In this document: piece by piece, positions 34,008 through 43,729 of the stretch
Layout of the letters: the number at the start of each line of letters is the position of its first letter
Numbering within the stretch: position 1 is the stretch's first letter
Assembly: GCF_003589595.1 (NCBI RefSeq)
Contig: NW_020654810.1
Location: forward strand, 18,842,667 to 18,906,666
Length of the DNA: 64,000 nt
Direction of reading: 5' to 3'
Source of the DNA: Hyposmocoma kahamanoa
Lineage: Eukaryota > Arthropoda > Insecta > Lepidoptera > Cosmopterigidae
Notes under the pieces: model-generated
The model's input: the letters and a program-made list of their open reading frames with translations, nothing else
Told to the model about the DNA's origin: nothing
Database searches by the model: none
Made by a program: the position numbers and the translations under genes

Positions 34008-34386
34008 TAATATATCGAGAGAAAAACGCCTTGAATTGGAGAAATAGCAAAATCAACTAAATAATTGCTAAAAGTAATTGCTCCTAAATTAAAGTTAGGC
34101 GCTATTTATAAAAATGAATCTTCATACGTGAACAGCCACCCTTTGAGGTGGATGATTTTCTTCAAAATGAAATGGGACCACTATGGAAACACCCTCTTTC
34201 CAACAAAAAAGAATCATGAAAATCGGTTCACAAATACCGGAGTTATCGCGTAACATACATACAAACAAAAAAAAGAACATACAGTCCAATTGAGAACCTC
34301 CTCCTTTTTTGAAGTCGGTTAAAAAGACGCACCGGGTGAGCTCGCCCCAACGCGCTATAGGAAGAGTGCTGCGCGAGCTCGCCCCT

Positions 34387-34419
34387 GTTCGCCTGTTTTA
34401 GATGATAAAACAGGCGAAC
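34387..34419. repeat. Perfect hairpin, 14-bp arms
   Basis: GTTCGCCTGTTTTA and its exact complement are separated by GATGA, just right of Repeat D. Confidence 0.9.
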
Positions 34420-34429
34420 ACGGATTTAG

Positions 34430-34600
34430 ATTGTAAAATTCTACTTTTTTTATTTCTTGATATAACACGACATTAACTTTTCCCTTACCTGATCTAAGTA
34501 ACTTCTCGGTCTTTCTCTATCTCTCATTCCTTCGATCTTCTTTTCTATGATACTTCTATCGTGACTTATAAGATGCTCAAATATCTTTCTCCTTGATTCT
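34430..34600 (-). pseudogene. RTE-like LINE C-terminal fragment
   Basis: The minus strand reads EHLISHDRSIIEKKIEGMRD, RERPRSYLDQVREKLMSCYI and a stop. This is the GHxxRHDxxxxxxIEGKxxGKRxRGRxxxxYxDQ pattern found at the C-terminus of one RTE-like LINE group. Confidence 0.65.
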
Positions 34601-34734
34601 CTATTGGCCTTAATAAGTTTATATTATTATCCTGTATACTGTTACTTAACACTTCCTCATTCGTTATTTTTTCGTGCAAACTTATTCCTTCCATTCCTCT
34701 CCAGCACCGCATCTCAACTGCTAATCGCTCTCTG

Positions 34735-35050
34735 TCTCTCTGTGATCAAATAATATTATATTTCTACAATCGTTGTGGATTGATTGCTGCATGATCATCA
34801 TAATCAAACTTAACAGTTATACTCATTTGGGTGTATGGTGGTGGAGCATCTCTCCTATAAGCCAGCTCCTTAACGCCCTTATATAACACCACACCGGCCT
34901 TTTCTCTTATTTGGTCTTTGTAACTGCGCCTACGTCGACCTCTTCCTTCTTTCCTTCGATTTTTTCCTCTAAATTGGTGTTAAAGAAGTTGTCGTGTCGT
35001 ATCAAATGTCCAATCAGTTTCCCGCGTTTATGATACAGAGTCAAAACTAC
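34735..35050 (-). pseudogene. Second RTE-like LINE C-terminal fragment
   Basis: The minus strand reads GKLIGHLIRHDNFFNTNLEE, KIEGKKEE, then after a frameshift RRRSYKDQIREKAGVV, KGVKELAYRRDAPPPYTQM and DYDDHAAI. Same protein region as 34430-34600 and the same orientation, so two independent copies or an old tandem duplication. Confidence 0.7.
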
Positions 35051-35446
35051 ACTTTATCGTATGGCTGTATTTATGTTGCCTTTAGAAGGTTTATTCATAA
35101 CATATAATAAAGCCAAAAATAGAACGATTTTCAAAAACAATCCAAACTAATTCATGAAATAAAAAACAGTGCCTGAAACGTTTTTTCTCATTTTGATCGG
35201 TCCGTATATTTTGCAAAACACCATCGGAATTAATATCAGCTATGAGGGCTTATATAACATTACTCGGGGGGTATCATAATATTACTAGCACAATGTTTGT
35301 TATTCCAACATTGCCCTGCCACGCGGTAGATTATTCAAATTTCATGCTATTTGGTCGCTTGTATTTGGCGTTGTTTTAATATCACAACCACGTTTGATCC
35401 TGGTTTGTTATGACATTTACTCCCCTTTTTAGATCTAATGATTTCT
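35051..35446. other. Unassigned stretch
   Basis: Nothing recognised. Confidence 0.4.
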
Positions 35447-35707
35447 GTAGCAGTACAACACAAGGAGCTCTTCCTTGTGAAAGCGTTCATTCAGGAAAGT
35501 ACTACTACCGTACCGACGTAACGGTGCTGGTGAAATTACAGGCGCATGGGACTTGTCAACTTATGGCTCAAGGTGACAGGCGCAGTGGCAGTGCCCTCAA
35601 ATATTTGAGTTTAAAGTTCTAAGTGGCACTGCAACTGCCATGGACAGGCGTATCGCTCAATACCAGGCACACAACTTGTTCATCCTGTCGGTTGGTAACA
35701 TAAGAAA
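35447..35707 (+). repeat. SINE-A with rearranged head
   Basis: The head is duplicated in part (CAAGGAGCTCTTCCTTGTGA). Then the usual landmarks from GGTGCTGGTGAAATTACAGG to the tail. The middle is deleted. Confidence 0.8.
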
Positions 35708-36084
35708 AATGAGTTGCATAATTAATACTTATGCCTTCTTTCCCCGGTGAAACAAACGGACAATTTTTGTAACGAATCGAATATGAAATTGTAGTTTATG
35801 ATTTATTTTTATAACTACATGACAGCAATGGGTCGTCCACAACTTAGTAAGACCTAATCTGCGTTCACAGTTGTATTCTTAGTGGTGTACACTTTGTGGA
35901 GTGCAAAATCCATTATGTAACAGATAGTAGGTGCGCGTTTCATTTGTGGTATACATTCTCACCACTTGTGAAAATGCGAATAAAATTGGTACCCGCTCGT
36001 TTAGACTATGCTAGTCCACTCTGACCTTTAAAATATGTAGGTTGAAAATTTGCAAGGAAATTAAATGACAGTGTCGCGGGCAGG

Positions 36085-36366
36085 AACTACGTAACAAAAC
36101 GATCTATAGAACAGGCAGAGTATCACTGCGAGATTGAATCAGGAATGAGGATATCCGCAAAAGAACTATTGTGACCGACATTGCCCAAAGAATTGCAAAG
36201 CTTAAGTGGCAGTAGGCGGGACACATTGCTCGCAGAACAGAGAGCCGATGGGACCAAAGAGTTTTCGAGTGGCGACCGCGTACTGGAAAACGTAGCGTGG
36301 ACAGTCCACCCACTAGGTGAACCGATGGTACGATGATGGTAAATCTTTCGGCTCAAATTATGATGA
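36085..36366 (+). pseudogene. RTE-type LINE C-terminal fragment
   Basis: Same segment as 29932-30200: ACGATCTATAGAAC, then a longer upstream part, AAAGAATTGCAAAGCTTAAG, GGGACACATTGCTCGCAGAA, and the 3' end AAATCTTTCGGCTCAAATTA followed by TGATGATTGA. Stops in every frame. Minus-strand frames here are shadows. Confidence 0.75.
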
Positions 36367-36369
36367 TTG

Positions 36370-37058
36370 ACGAGTAGGACCCGGATTAATATGTAATTAC
36401 ATATTTTTAATTTCAATAATTGACGTTCTTTAATTTGTTTTCTACATAAATAAAGAAATTTAGAAAAGTGACTTTTATTTTCCATATTTACAAGTTTAGA
36501 CCATATTTCTACACAAAACTTGCAATAATCCATATTTTGTGATATTTTATTTCATTAAACAATGTGCTTAAAAAAAAAAGTTTTAAGATATTTAAAAAAA
36601 TTAACAATGTACTGTGCGGAAGATAAGAAGACAACCTAGACGTGACCTGCTCACTTGTGGACTTGTGTAAATTTAAGTTTGCACTAGTCACATCCTGTGA
36701 CGTGGAAAGGTCATCTGCACACGCGCAAATGTGTGCGTGAAGTGGCAGGGTTACCCATCACTTTCTTGCACTATTACGTTACGTGACCAGAGCGGCGACA
36801 TAGCGAAAAACGCGAATCTGTTATCTATGATTCTATAAATAGAATCCAGAATCCAAATAAATTACACATGTCTATTATGTATTTATATCGATATAATATC
36901 ATATTTTTCATTAATTCACTAACTAGAGTAATATTGAAGATTTATTTAAAAATTCGAGGACCATTGTCTACGAAGTCATGGCGCCTCATTATATTGATAT
37001 AATAAAAAGTAAATAAATGAAGAAAACAATGAGTCCCAGACATAAGTTTTTTTTTGCT
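36370..37058. other. Unassigned stretch
   Basis: Nothing recognised. Confidence 0.4.
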
Positions 37059-37060
37059 TA

Positions 37061-38600
37061 GGGTAAAAGCCGGATAGTTGCGCCACGGGGATACTTGCCA
37101 CGGTTTCGAATTAACTATGTTACGGGCGTTTGTGGCAGTAGCGAGCTACTACAATTGTAAGTACCCCTCCCGCAGACCTCAGTGCCACGTCAACCGTCAG
37201 TTTAGACGTACGCGTTTTGTCCGTGTGAGCGAAAATCTTCCGCGGCGAAACTTCGATAGGCGTTGAAACTATATTGGTAAGTAATTTCTATTGAATATTT
37301 TTATTACTGATTGTCTTTTCAGTCAACTTTTTGTTTCCTTGCGTGCATTAGAGTTTACATTACACTATTTATAACATTTTATTGCTAAATTTTTTTAATT
37401 TTTTTTCCAAATAAAAAGGGCAAGTATCCGTATCAAAAAGGATAGTCGCCCTAGAAACTAGTCGCCCTGGGGCAACTATCCGCAACTATAAATTATTTTA
37501 CGAGCAAAGGGAGATTTTTTTTCTTTTTATGTTTTTTAACTCTTTGTGGCTATAATTAAGCTTGAATAAAATAAATATTGAGGTTGTGGGTTCAAGGCCC
37601 ACCCGTGTCAGATATTTTTTTGAATGACTTATTAAATAAAATGAAATAAATGGTTAACTTTTTATGTCTTCATTTCTAGGTAACACAGATTATATTAAAC
37701 TGACCGAAAGAAGAGCTTTAAGGAAGAGAAGAATACAAATTTACACTTCTGACAGTGAAAATGAAGAAAATATATATATTAATCCGAAATCACTCAAAGG
37801 AAAAGCCACCAAAGGACTACCAACCAAATCAAGATCGAGAGATACTGAAAAGAAAATAAAAGTCGAAAATGCTAATTTAAAAATAAAAAATATAAATAAA
37901 CAAAATTCTGATAATGATTATTGCGTAGAATGTTTCGAGAATTACAATTTTACTAAATCGAAATCAGATTGGATTCAATGTCAGATATGTCGAATGTGGT
38001 TGCATGAAACTTGTACAACATTCGAAAACAATTGCATGAGATGTGGAAAGATGAAAACCCTTACTTGTGATGACTAATATTAACCAATGCTAATGCCAAA
38101 GTTGATTGCCATATTGTTATATTTTTAAGCTAAATAATAATTTTGTATTAATAACAACTAACTAATTTAAGATTTGGAGGTTATTTTTGTTATATTTTCA
38201 TAGTTTTAAAACAAAAAATTAATAATGTTGATTAGTTCTTAACAAAAGATTGCAGTAAATAATAAAGACTTTTTTTTAAAGAATTACGTTAATTGATATA
38301 AATTTGTTTTTATTTAAAATAAACATTGTGAGGCATCTATCCCCGCACAAGGCAAGTATCCTCTGAAGTATTATTTCCTTTAGGCGACTATCCGCCAGAG
38401 TAGGCAACTATGCTCTTTTTGAGAGGTCAAATAAAACAGGAATTACTCAAAACCATTAATAAATATGTTCACAAAAATAGACTACTATTATAGTTCAAAG
38501 ACCTATATTTTGATATACATGTAGCATTTTTCTTATTAAGTACATACTATTTTATAATAGAGCTTTTTCTAAAAGTGGGGCAACTATCCGGCTTTTACCC
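37061..38600 (+). mobile_element. Pogo-like (Tc1/mariner superfamily) deletion derivative, 1540 bp
   Basis: Terminal inverted repeats GGGTAAAAGCCGGATAGTTG (37061-37080) and its exact complement at 38581-38600, with the match extending to 23 of 24 bp. TA flanks both ends (37059-37060, 38601-38602). Subterminal zones carry many variants of GGCAACTATCC/GGATAGTCGCC (37100-37500 and 38330-38600), likely transposase-binding arrays. The only coding remnant is a zinc-finger exon. The catalytic DDE region is absent, so the element cannot move itself. The pogo assignment is inferred from TA target, ends and the C-terminal finger. Confidence 0.75.
37680..38077 (+). CDS. PHD-like zinc-finger terminal exon of a pogo-like transposase
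   Basis: The frame is open from 37664, but TTCATTTCTAG at 37669-37679 is a good splice acceptor, so the exon probably starts at 37680 and the ATG at 37664 is intronic. It codes about 131 residues: a basic/acidic linker (ERRALRKRRIQIYTSDSENE) and a C4HC3 finger with spacing C-x2-C-x15-C-x2-C-x4-H-x2-C-x6-C-x2-C (first CVEC, then CQIC, MWLHETC, CMRC). Pogo/jerky-type transposases of insects often end in such a finger. A possible upstream donor TTG|GTAAGT lies at 37274-37282, but the segment before it has stops in the matching frame, so no complete coding model can be built. Confidence 0.6.
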
Positions 38601-38775
38601 TACACTCTTAAATAACTATATAAATTGCCCAGAACTATTACAAAAAAATTGACTTAATGTTCCGGCTCGTACCTCTTTGCGTTTAAAGGCTACTTCCTCA
38701 CGCATATTTAGTACAACAAACTACTCTAAAAGTAATTTCTGTATACAACTCTTTGGATTTTTATAATAAAAACTT

Positions 38776-38851
38776 TTTTTATGATACGAAGTGACGGGAT
38801 GAACAAGTCGCGCATCTGGTGGTAAGCAACATGTATGTCCATAACATTTTA
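38776..38851 (-). repeat. SINE-A 3' fragment, minus strand
   Basis: T-run, ACGGGATGAACAAGTCGCGC, TGGTGGTAAGCAACATG. Abuts a SINE-B head piece at 38851-38879 (CTGCCTCCGTGGCGGAACGA). Confidence 0.75.
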
Positions 38852-38902
38852 ACTGCCTCCGTGGCGGAACGATTACCATATATATAAAAAATATACCATA
38901 TA

Positions 38903-39655
38903 TAGTAAAATGTAGGCTACATTGTATTGCATATATATTTTTATTCAAACCATATTTGTATTGCAAAAACGAGCGATTCGTTCTGTGTACCGTCTAGGCT
39001 CTCGGGTTTCTCTCAGAGAAAAGTTTAAGGAGACTGGTATCATGATTGTGGCATCACAGTACATTTACTCGAATATTTTGTATGCCTGTAAAAATATACA
39101 TAATTTCAATAAGAAAGAAGATATCCATAATATTAACCTTAGAGCTAAGTCCAAACTCATGGTACCACGATTTCGTTTAACCAAGGTAAACAACTCTTTT
39201 ATGCGGAACTGTATACGTTTTCGCAATAAGATTCCGCAGCCTATATTAAGTTTATCATTTCCTAAGTTTAAAAACTACATTAAAAATATTTTGATCGAAA
39301 AATCATATTACAAAATTGAAGACTGCGTGTTAGATAAATATACATATATGGAAAGACGACACGGCTCCAGAATCCACACAAATTTGATTCAAAGTGTATT
39401 CCATAGCATTTAAGTTTATTTGAAAAGAGCAATCCCCAGCGTTTCTTGCTCGTTCTTCTCAGGCAGGTCAGCGTAGTGAACGAGCAGTAGCTTAAATGTG
39501 ACGTTTTCAAGTGTAAATTTATTTTACCTATGAAATAAATAATCTTTGACTTTGACTTAGACTTTATACAAATATTTCTCAAGGCCCGGGAATCGAACCG
39601 GAACCTCTGCGTGGCAGTTCAGCGTGGTAACCATTCGCTCACGGAAGCAGTTAAA
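38903..39655 (-). repeat. SINE-B, minus strand, split by a LINE
   Basis: AAATGTAGGCTACA (38907-38920) and ACAAATATTTCTC with the tRNA-like head (39559-39655, GGGAATCGAACC, GGTAACCATTCGCTCACGG) are parts of one minus-strand SINE-B. The break is at the ATACAAATATT site, the same place as the RTE insertion at 8402. Confidence 0.6.
38921..39558 (+). pseudogene. CR1/Jockey-like LINE, 5'-truncated
   Basis: An open frame to 39413 codes the RT C-terminal region: IQTIFVLQKRAIRSVYRLGS, VSLREKFKETGIMIVASQYI, LMVPRFRLTKVNNSFMRNCI, RFRNKIPQPILSLSFPKFKN, then DKYTYMERRHGS near the stop. The frame is intact over about 150 residues, suggesting a fairly recent copy, but the RT core is missing. A 3' UTR of about 145 bp ends in CTTTGACTTTGACTTAGACT, a repeat tail of the type seen in CR1-like elements. 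Confidence 0.8.
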
Positions 39656-40750
39656 TCAATTCTTGTTTATGTTTCTGGAACTCCTGGTCTAATTGTTCTA
39701 ATTAATGTTTTTGTATTACCTACTTGCTTTATGAGTATGACTGTGTTTCCCTTGAATAAGAAAAAGTAATATAATGGTTTGTCAATCTGTGTGTGCTGTA
39801 TTAATGAAAGAATATAATTTTTTTTTTGTAGAAAGGAATGATTATACCATTTATAACTAATAACAGCAACGACGGAAATAGTCTAACAGAAAACGTCTTC
39901 AAAGAAACAAAAAAAACACTAATATAAAATATCAAAGAGCCATAAATATAAAATAGCCTACTTATAATATTAAGCTTATTGTATAGTACGATGTTATAAG
40001 GCTATGATATTTTTTTTGTATTTTTGTTTTTGCGTTACATTTAATTTACCTTCCCCTATAGTTTTTGAATTTTAAAATTGTTTTAGGCTCTCGTTGCATT
40101 TAAATCCGCCTAAGATATTAAAACAAGGAAGTGGCTGCAAAACAGCGCTTTCTGCGACAACAGTCCCAGGCAGCACAAGCTCCTTTTACCGTCTGACATG
40201 TTTGGCGTATCGTTTATTGTTAGTTTATTTTTTGGCTTAACATGTTATTTGTGTCCAAAAAGTATCGTTGTAACAATAAAAAATTTTCGTATTTGTATAT
40301 TCAATTATTTATTGTGAAATTACTCCAACAGTAATAGTTATTAATTATTAATATAAAATTCGCACGTTTTGATTTTTGGATTTTAACGGCTTTTTTGCCT
40401 TAACTTGTTTAAAAAAAGAAACGCTGCTTGCTTACTACATTACTTTTTAAACTTAGTTTTTTTTTTAATTTGACTTATACCGTGTGCCTAATTAGGGGTA
40501 ATACTGAAAATATTAGACTTAAGTGGGTCACTATTCACTACGTAGCTTACATTCATGGTGCGTCCACTCGCATGCGAGCAACGAGCTTCGAGTAATTTCA
40601 GCTTTAGAACCCTATTTGAATTAGCATCCAATTTGCTTAATGGTTACACACGTCGAGGCGACGTATTAAATTCCACTCGCTGCGCTATGTGTACAACTGT
40701 AAAAAAAACGCTTATACCAAAATTGTACTCCAAGTTAATTTGCTTTTAAG
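39656..40750. other. Unassigned stretch
   Basis: Nothing recognised. Confidence 0.4.
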
Positions 40751-40751
40751 G

Positions 40752-40810
40752 TTTTTGATACAAAGATCGAACAAAAGCAAAGGAAAATACCTTCGATTCG
40801 ATTGAATTTG
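40752..40810 (-). repeat. SINE-C fragment, minus strand
   Basis: TTTGATACAAAGATCGAACA and AATACCTTCGATTCGATTG. Forms a close head-to-head pair with 40829-40915. Confidence 0.65.
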
Positions 40811-40828
40811 AACCTGGTTTTGTCTCAA

Positions 40829-40915
40829 CATGAATCCAGTCGGATCGAAAGAATTTTCCTTTGTGTCTGTTCGATATTTATATCAATAATAACAACAAAC
40901 TCGTGGAATATTTTC
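40829..40915 (+). repeat. SINE-C fragment, plus strand
   Basis: AATCCAGTCGGATCGAAAGA, CCTTTGTGTCTGTTCGATAT, ACAAACTCGTGGAATATTTT. Confidence 0.65.
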
Positions 40916-41050
40916 CCAAAAAAAAGAAACAGACGAATATTACACGGTAGGAAAAACATCATGATATTCAATAAAAATAAATATTGTTTTTAAGGCGTTG
41001 CGAATTTTTGTTATAGAAAAACCTGACATTGTAAAACATTAGGAAACTGA

Positions 41051-41215
41051 GGGTCGTATTCCAGAACTCTACTCAATGCTCTAGTCAGGACTTGAGTATG
41101 ATTTCCAGTACTGGAAATACGACCCTAATGGCAAGGACTTGAGTAAGGTTTCTAGTGCTTTAAATCATACTCAAGTCCTGACTTGAGCATTGAGTAGAGT
41201 TCTGGAATGCGACCC
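41051..41215. mobile_element. Nested palindromic MITE, 165 bp
   Basis: Arms 41051-41104 and 41162-41215 are near-perfect reverse complements (GGGTCGTATTCCAGAACTCT against GGGTCGCATTCCAGAACTCT). TGA flanks both ends. A third, inverted copy of the terminus (CTGGAAATACGACCC, 41111-41125) lies in the middle, so 41051-41125 alone is also a palindromic unit. No coding capacity. Confidence 0.8.
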
Positions 41216-41477
41216 TGACTCTCCAATTGTACTTAACTCAACTTAAGTCGATTACAACTTTGAAAGACTTAGAAATAAAAAAAAAAATTTGTATATAAGG
41301 TTTCGTAATTTCCGGCACTGCTTTGTTATTTAAAAAAAAATCAACAAATTTATTCAGCTGAAAATCTCTCAAGATTATTTCGTCATTGAAGACGCGGGGA
41401 TATAAAACATTTTGACGAACTTTCGTCCAATTTTTACCAATGAATTGTTAGTATTTTCCGTTTTATCGATACGTTAC
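41216..41477. other. Unassigned A+T-rich stretch
   Basis: Nothing recognised. Confidence 0.4.
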
Positions 41478-41735
41478 CTGTGGCCGTAGCATGGCTGTTT
41501 AAGTGTGATAAACCGCGTGACATATTTATTTTAGTTGTCAAAACTTCGTTGTCACTTTTTTTATTTTGCGAATACTGAATCGATAACATACCACATTAGA
41601 GTCATTCGTTCTTTTGTTTATTTGGTAATGAACTATTGTTATATATTTTGAAGAACAAGGATAATGATATGAAGTTGCATATATCAAATCATATGTTTAG
41701 TCATCGCCACGAAAACGATGAAAAGGTTTTTGCAG
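41478..41735 (+). repeat. Repeat G, copy 1
   Basis: Matches 62931-63123 in order: GTGTGATAAACC, TATTTGGTAATGAACTATTG, ACAAGGATAATGATATGAAG, and a CGAAAA-containing end. Copy 1 has about 70 extra bp. Nature unknown. Confidence 0.65.
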
Positions 41736-41899
41736 TTTCAGTTTTACACATTTTACATTAAATTACATATTATTTACGTCTTTCTAATTAATCTCATGTA
41801 TTGAACGGTACTAAATATGTTCTCCACCTTTTTCCAATAATTTATATGTATATGTATATCAATTTGTTTGTTTTTATTGTTTAAATATACGACACACTT

Positions 41900-43447
41900 A
41901 TAAGAATAATATCAGTTCATAAGAAGGGCGATAAAACTGATTTAAGCAATTACCGTCCCATTCCTTTATTACCGACATCTGCCAAAGTAATGGAGACTGC
42001 GATGTCAAAAAGACTCATTTTTTGAAAAGCTTAAAGTTCTCCATGACAGCCAATATGGTTTCCGTAAAAATAGAACCACGGTCCTAGCCTTATATAAAAA
42101 TTCAGAAAATGTTAAACATAATTAACAACAAACAATACGCGGTGGGTTTGCTACTCGATATGAATAAGGCATACGATAGAGTAAATTATAAAATATTTCT
42201 CGACAAGCTCTATTATCTTGGTGTAAGAAGCCTAGCTTTTAAATGGTTTCAATCATACCTTCAAAACCGACCCCAATGCGTTGAAATTGAAAACACTAAC
42301 TTTCACACAGGTGAAATTGCGCATGATAGATCAAATGTCACCTCTATCACTAGTTCTATTCCTCAGGGAAGCGTGTTGGGGTGCATTCTGTTTCTTGTGT
42401 ACGTAAATGACCTTTCTCACTCAATTCCTTTCGATAGTATACTGTTTGCGGATGATGTATCTGTTGTTTGCCTTGCACATGTACTAATTCACTACAGGAC
42501 TTAGATGCGATATCGGATTCACTCACAGAATGGCTCGATCAAAATAGCCTACAACTAAATTTAGAAAAAACAAAATTATTTCAATTTAAACCCAGCCAAA
42601 AAATTGCTTGGGATATCAACTATATATAAATAAAACAAATTAGAAATGGTAGATTCGGCAACTATGTTAGTCATTGAAATACACACATAAATTGGAAACC
42701 CTATATTCAAAAATTATCTAGCCGTTTATCTTCACTTATATACGCTCTTAGACAACTGAAACGTGTTACATACCTAAAAACGGCCCTCTCAGCTTATTAT
42801 GCGTTTGCTCACTCGCGATTAGCCTATGGGATTATCCTGTGGGGAAACAGCTCGTATTGTCAAAAAATCTTTGTTCTACAAAAAATAATTATTAGAATAT
42901 TAACCAACATAAAACAAACAGACTCCTGTAAACCGTATTTTACAAAACTTAACATACTGACTGTAACGTGCCTATACATTCATGAAGCCTGTAAGTTCGT
43001 TACAAAATACGCAGATTTATACTCTCCGATAAAATTAGTAAGACGTAATAGTCGTTATCATAACAAGCTTAAACTTCCTCCCATTAGCCTAAAATTATTT
43101 TCTTGCGCACCACACCCTGTGCTAATAAAAGTATATAACAACATCCCTAATTATATTAAACATTTGGATAAAGAATTTCTAAACAAAAAAAACTTATTAC
43201 AATATGTCTGGGTTTTTTGGCGATAAATGTATTTGAAATTGATTTCATGTCTATATGAAATTTAGGTAATAATTGAAAATACAATTCAGTAAAAAATATT
43301 ATTAGGAATAAGTGTACGCATAATATATATTATAACAATAAAATAGGTGTACGAATAATATATATTATAATATATGTTGTAATAATTGTATCATTAGGTT
43401 TAAGTTTAAATTGTGCTACGCCGTAACAGGGTATCACACGTAACAGG

Positions 43448-43491
<44 letters not shown>

Positions 43492-43541
43492 ATGTATCTA
43501 AGTTTATTAAAATGTGAATTGCAATAAATGAAATGAAATTA
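41900..43541 (+). pseudogene. CR1/Jockey-like LINE, RT domain remnant
   Basis: A longer copy of this LINE group. Upstream HKKGDKTDLSNYRPIPLLPT marks RT block 1-2, and an open frame at 42109-42504 carries LLLDMNKAYDRVNYKIFLDK, SIPQGSVLGCILFLVYVNDL and the catalytic FADD (ILFADDVSVV). Frameshifts follow, then SRLSSLIYALRQLKRVTYLK, YAFAHSRLAYGIILWGNSSY, QKIFVLQKIIIRILTNIKQT and YNNIPNYIKHLDKEF to a stop near 43223. A (TA)n tract at 43450-43485 and AAATGAAATGAAATT at about 43527-43541 form the 3' end. No endonuclease domain is visible. Dead, 5'-truncated. Confidence 0.85.
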
Positions 43542-43588
43542 AACATAATAGTAATAAACATTTTAATAATTATAAAAATATCGAGTTC

Positions 43589-43725
43589 TTAGGTTTTCGC
43601 GATTGTTACACATAGGAATGAAACTATTTTTCCGGATTTAAATCGCGTATATTTGTTTTTTCAAACAAGCCGACGTTTCGGGCCCTTTAGAGGTCCCATG
43701 GTCACGGTTGACCAGAGTCAAGTAA
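43589..43725 (+). repeat. Repeat E
   Basis: TCTTAGGTTTTCGCGATTGT, TTTAAATCGCGTATATTTGT, AACAAGCCGACGTTTCGGGC, GGTCCCATGGTCACGG. Related copies at 48410-48515 and, degraded and partly inverted, at 48655-48845. Confidence 0.65.
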
Positions 43726-43729
43726 AGGG

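Larger units (their letters stand above)
32575..34323 (+). mobile_element. Repeat D interrupted by a mariner
   Basis: The left part (32575-32729, with AAACCGACTTCAAAAGTACG) and the right part (34008-34323, ending TTTTTTGAAGTCGGTTAAA) are one Repeat D copy. The mariner sits between. The intact copy at 10352-10752 reads straight through the corresponding site (CTCAAAGTATATTGAGAG). Confidence 0.8.
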
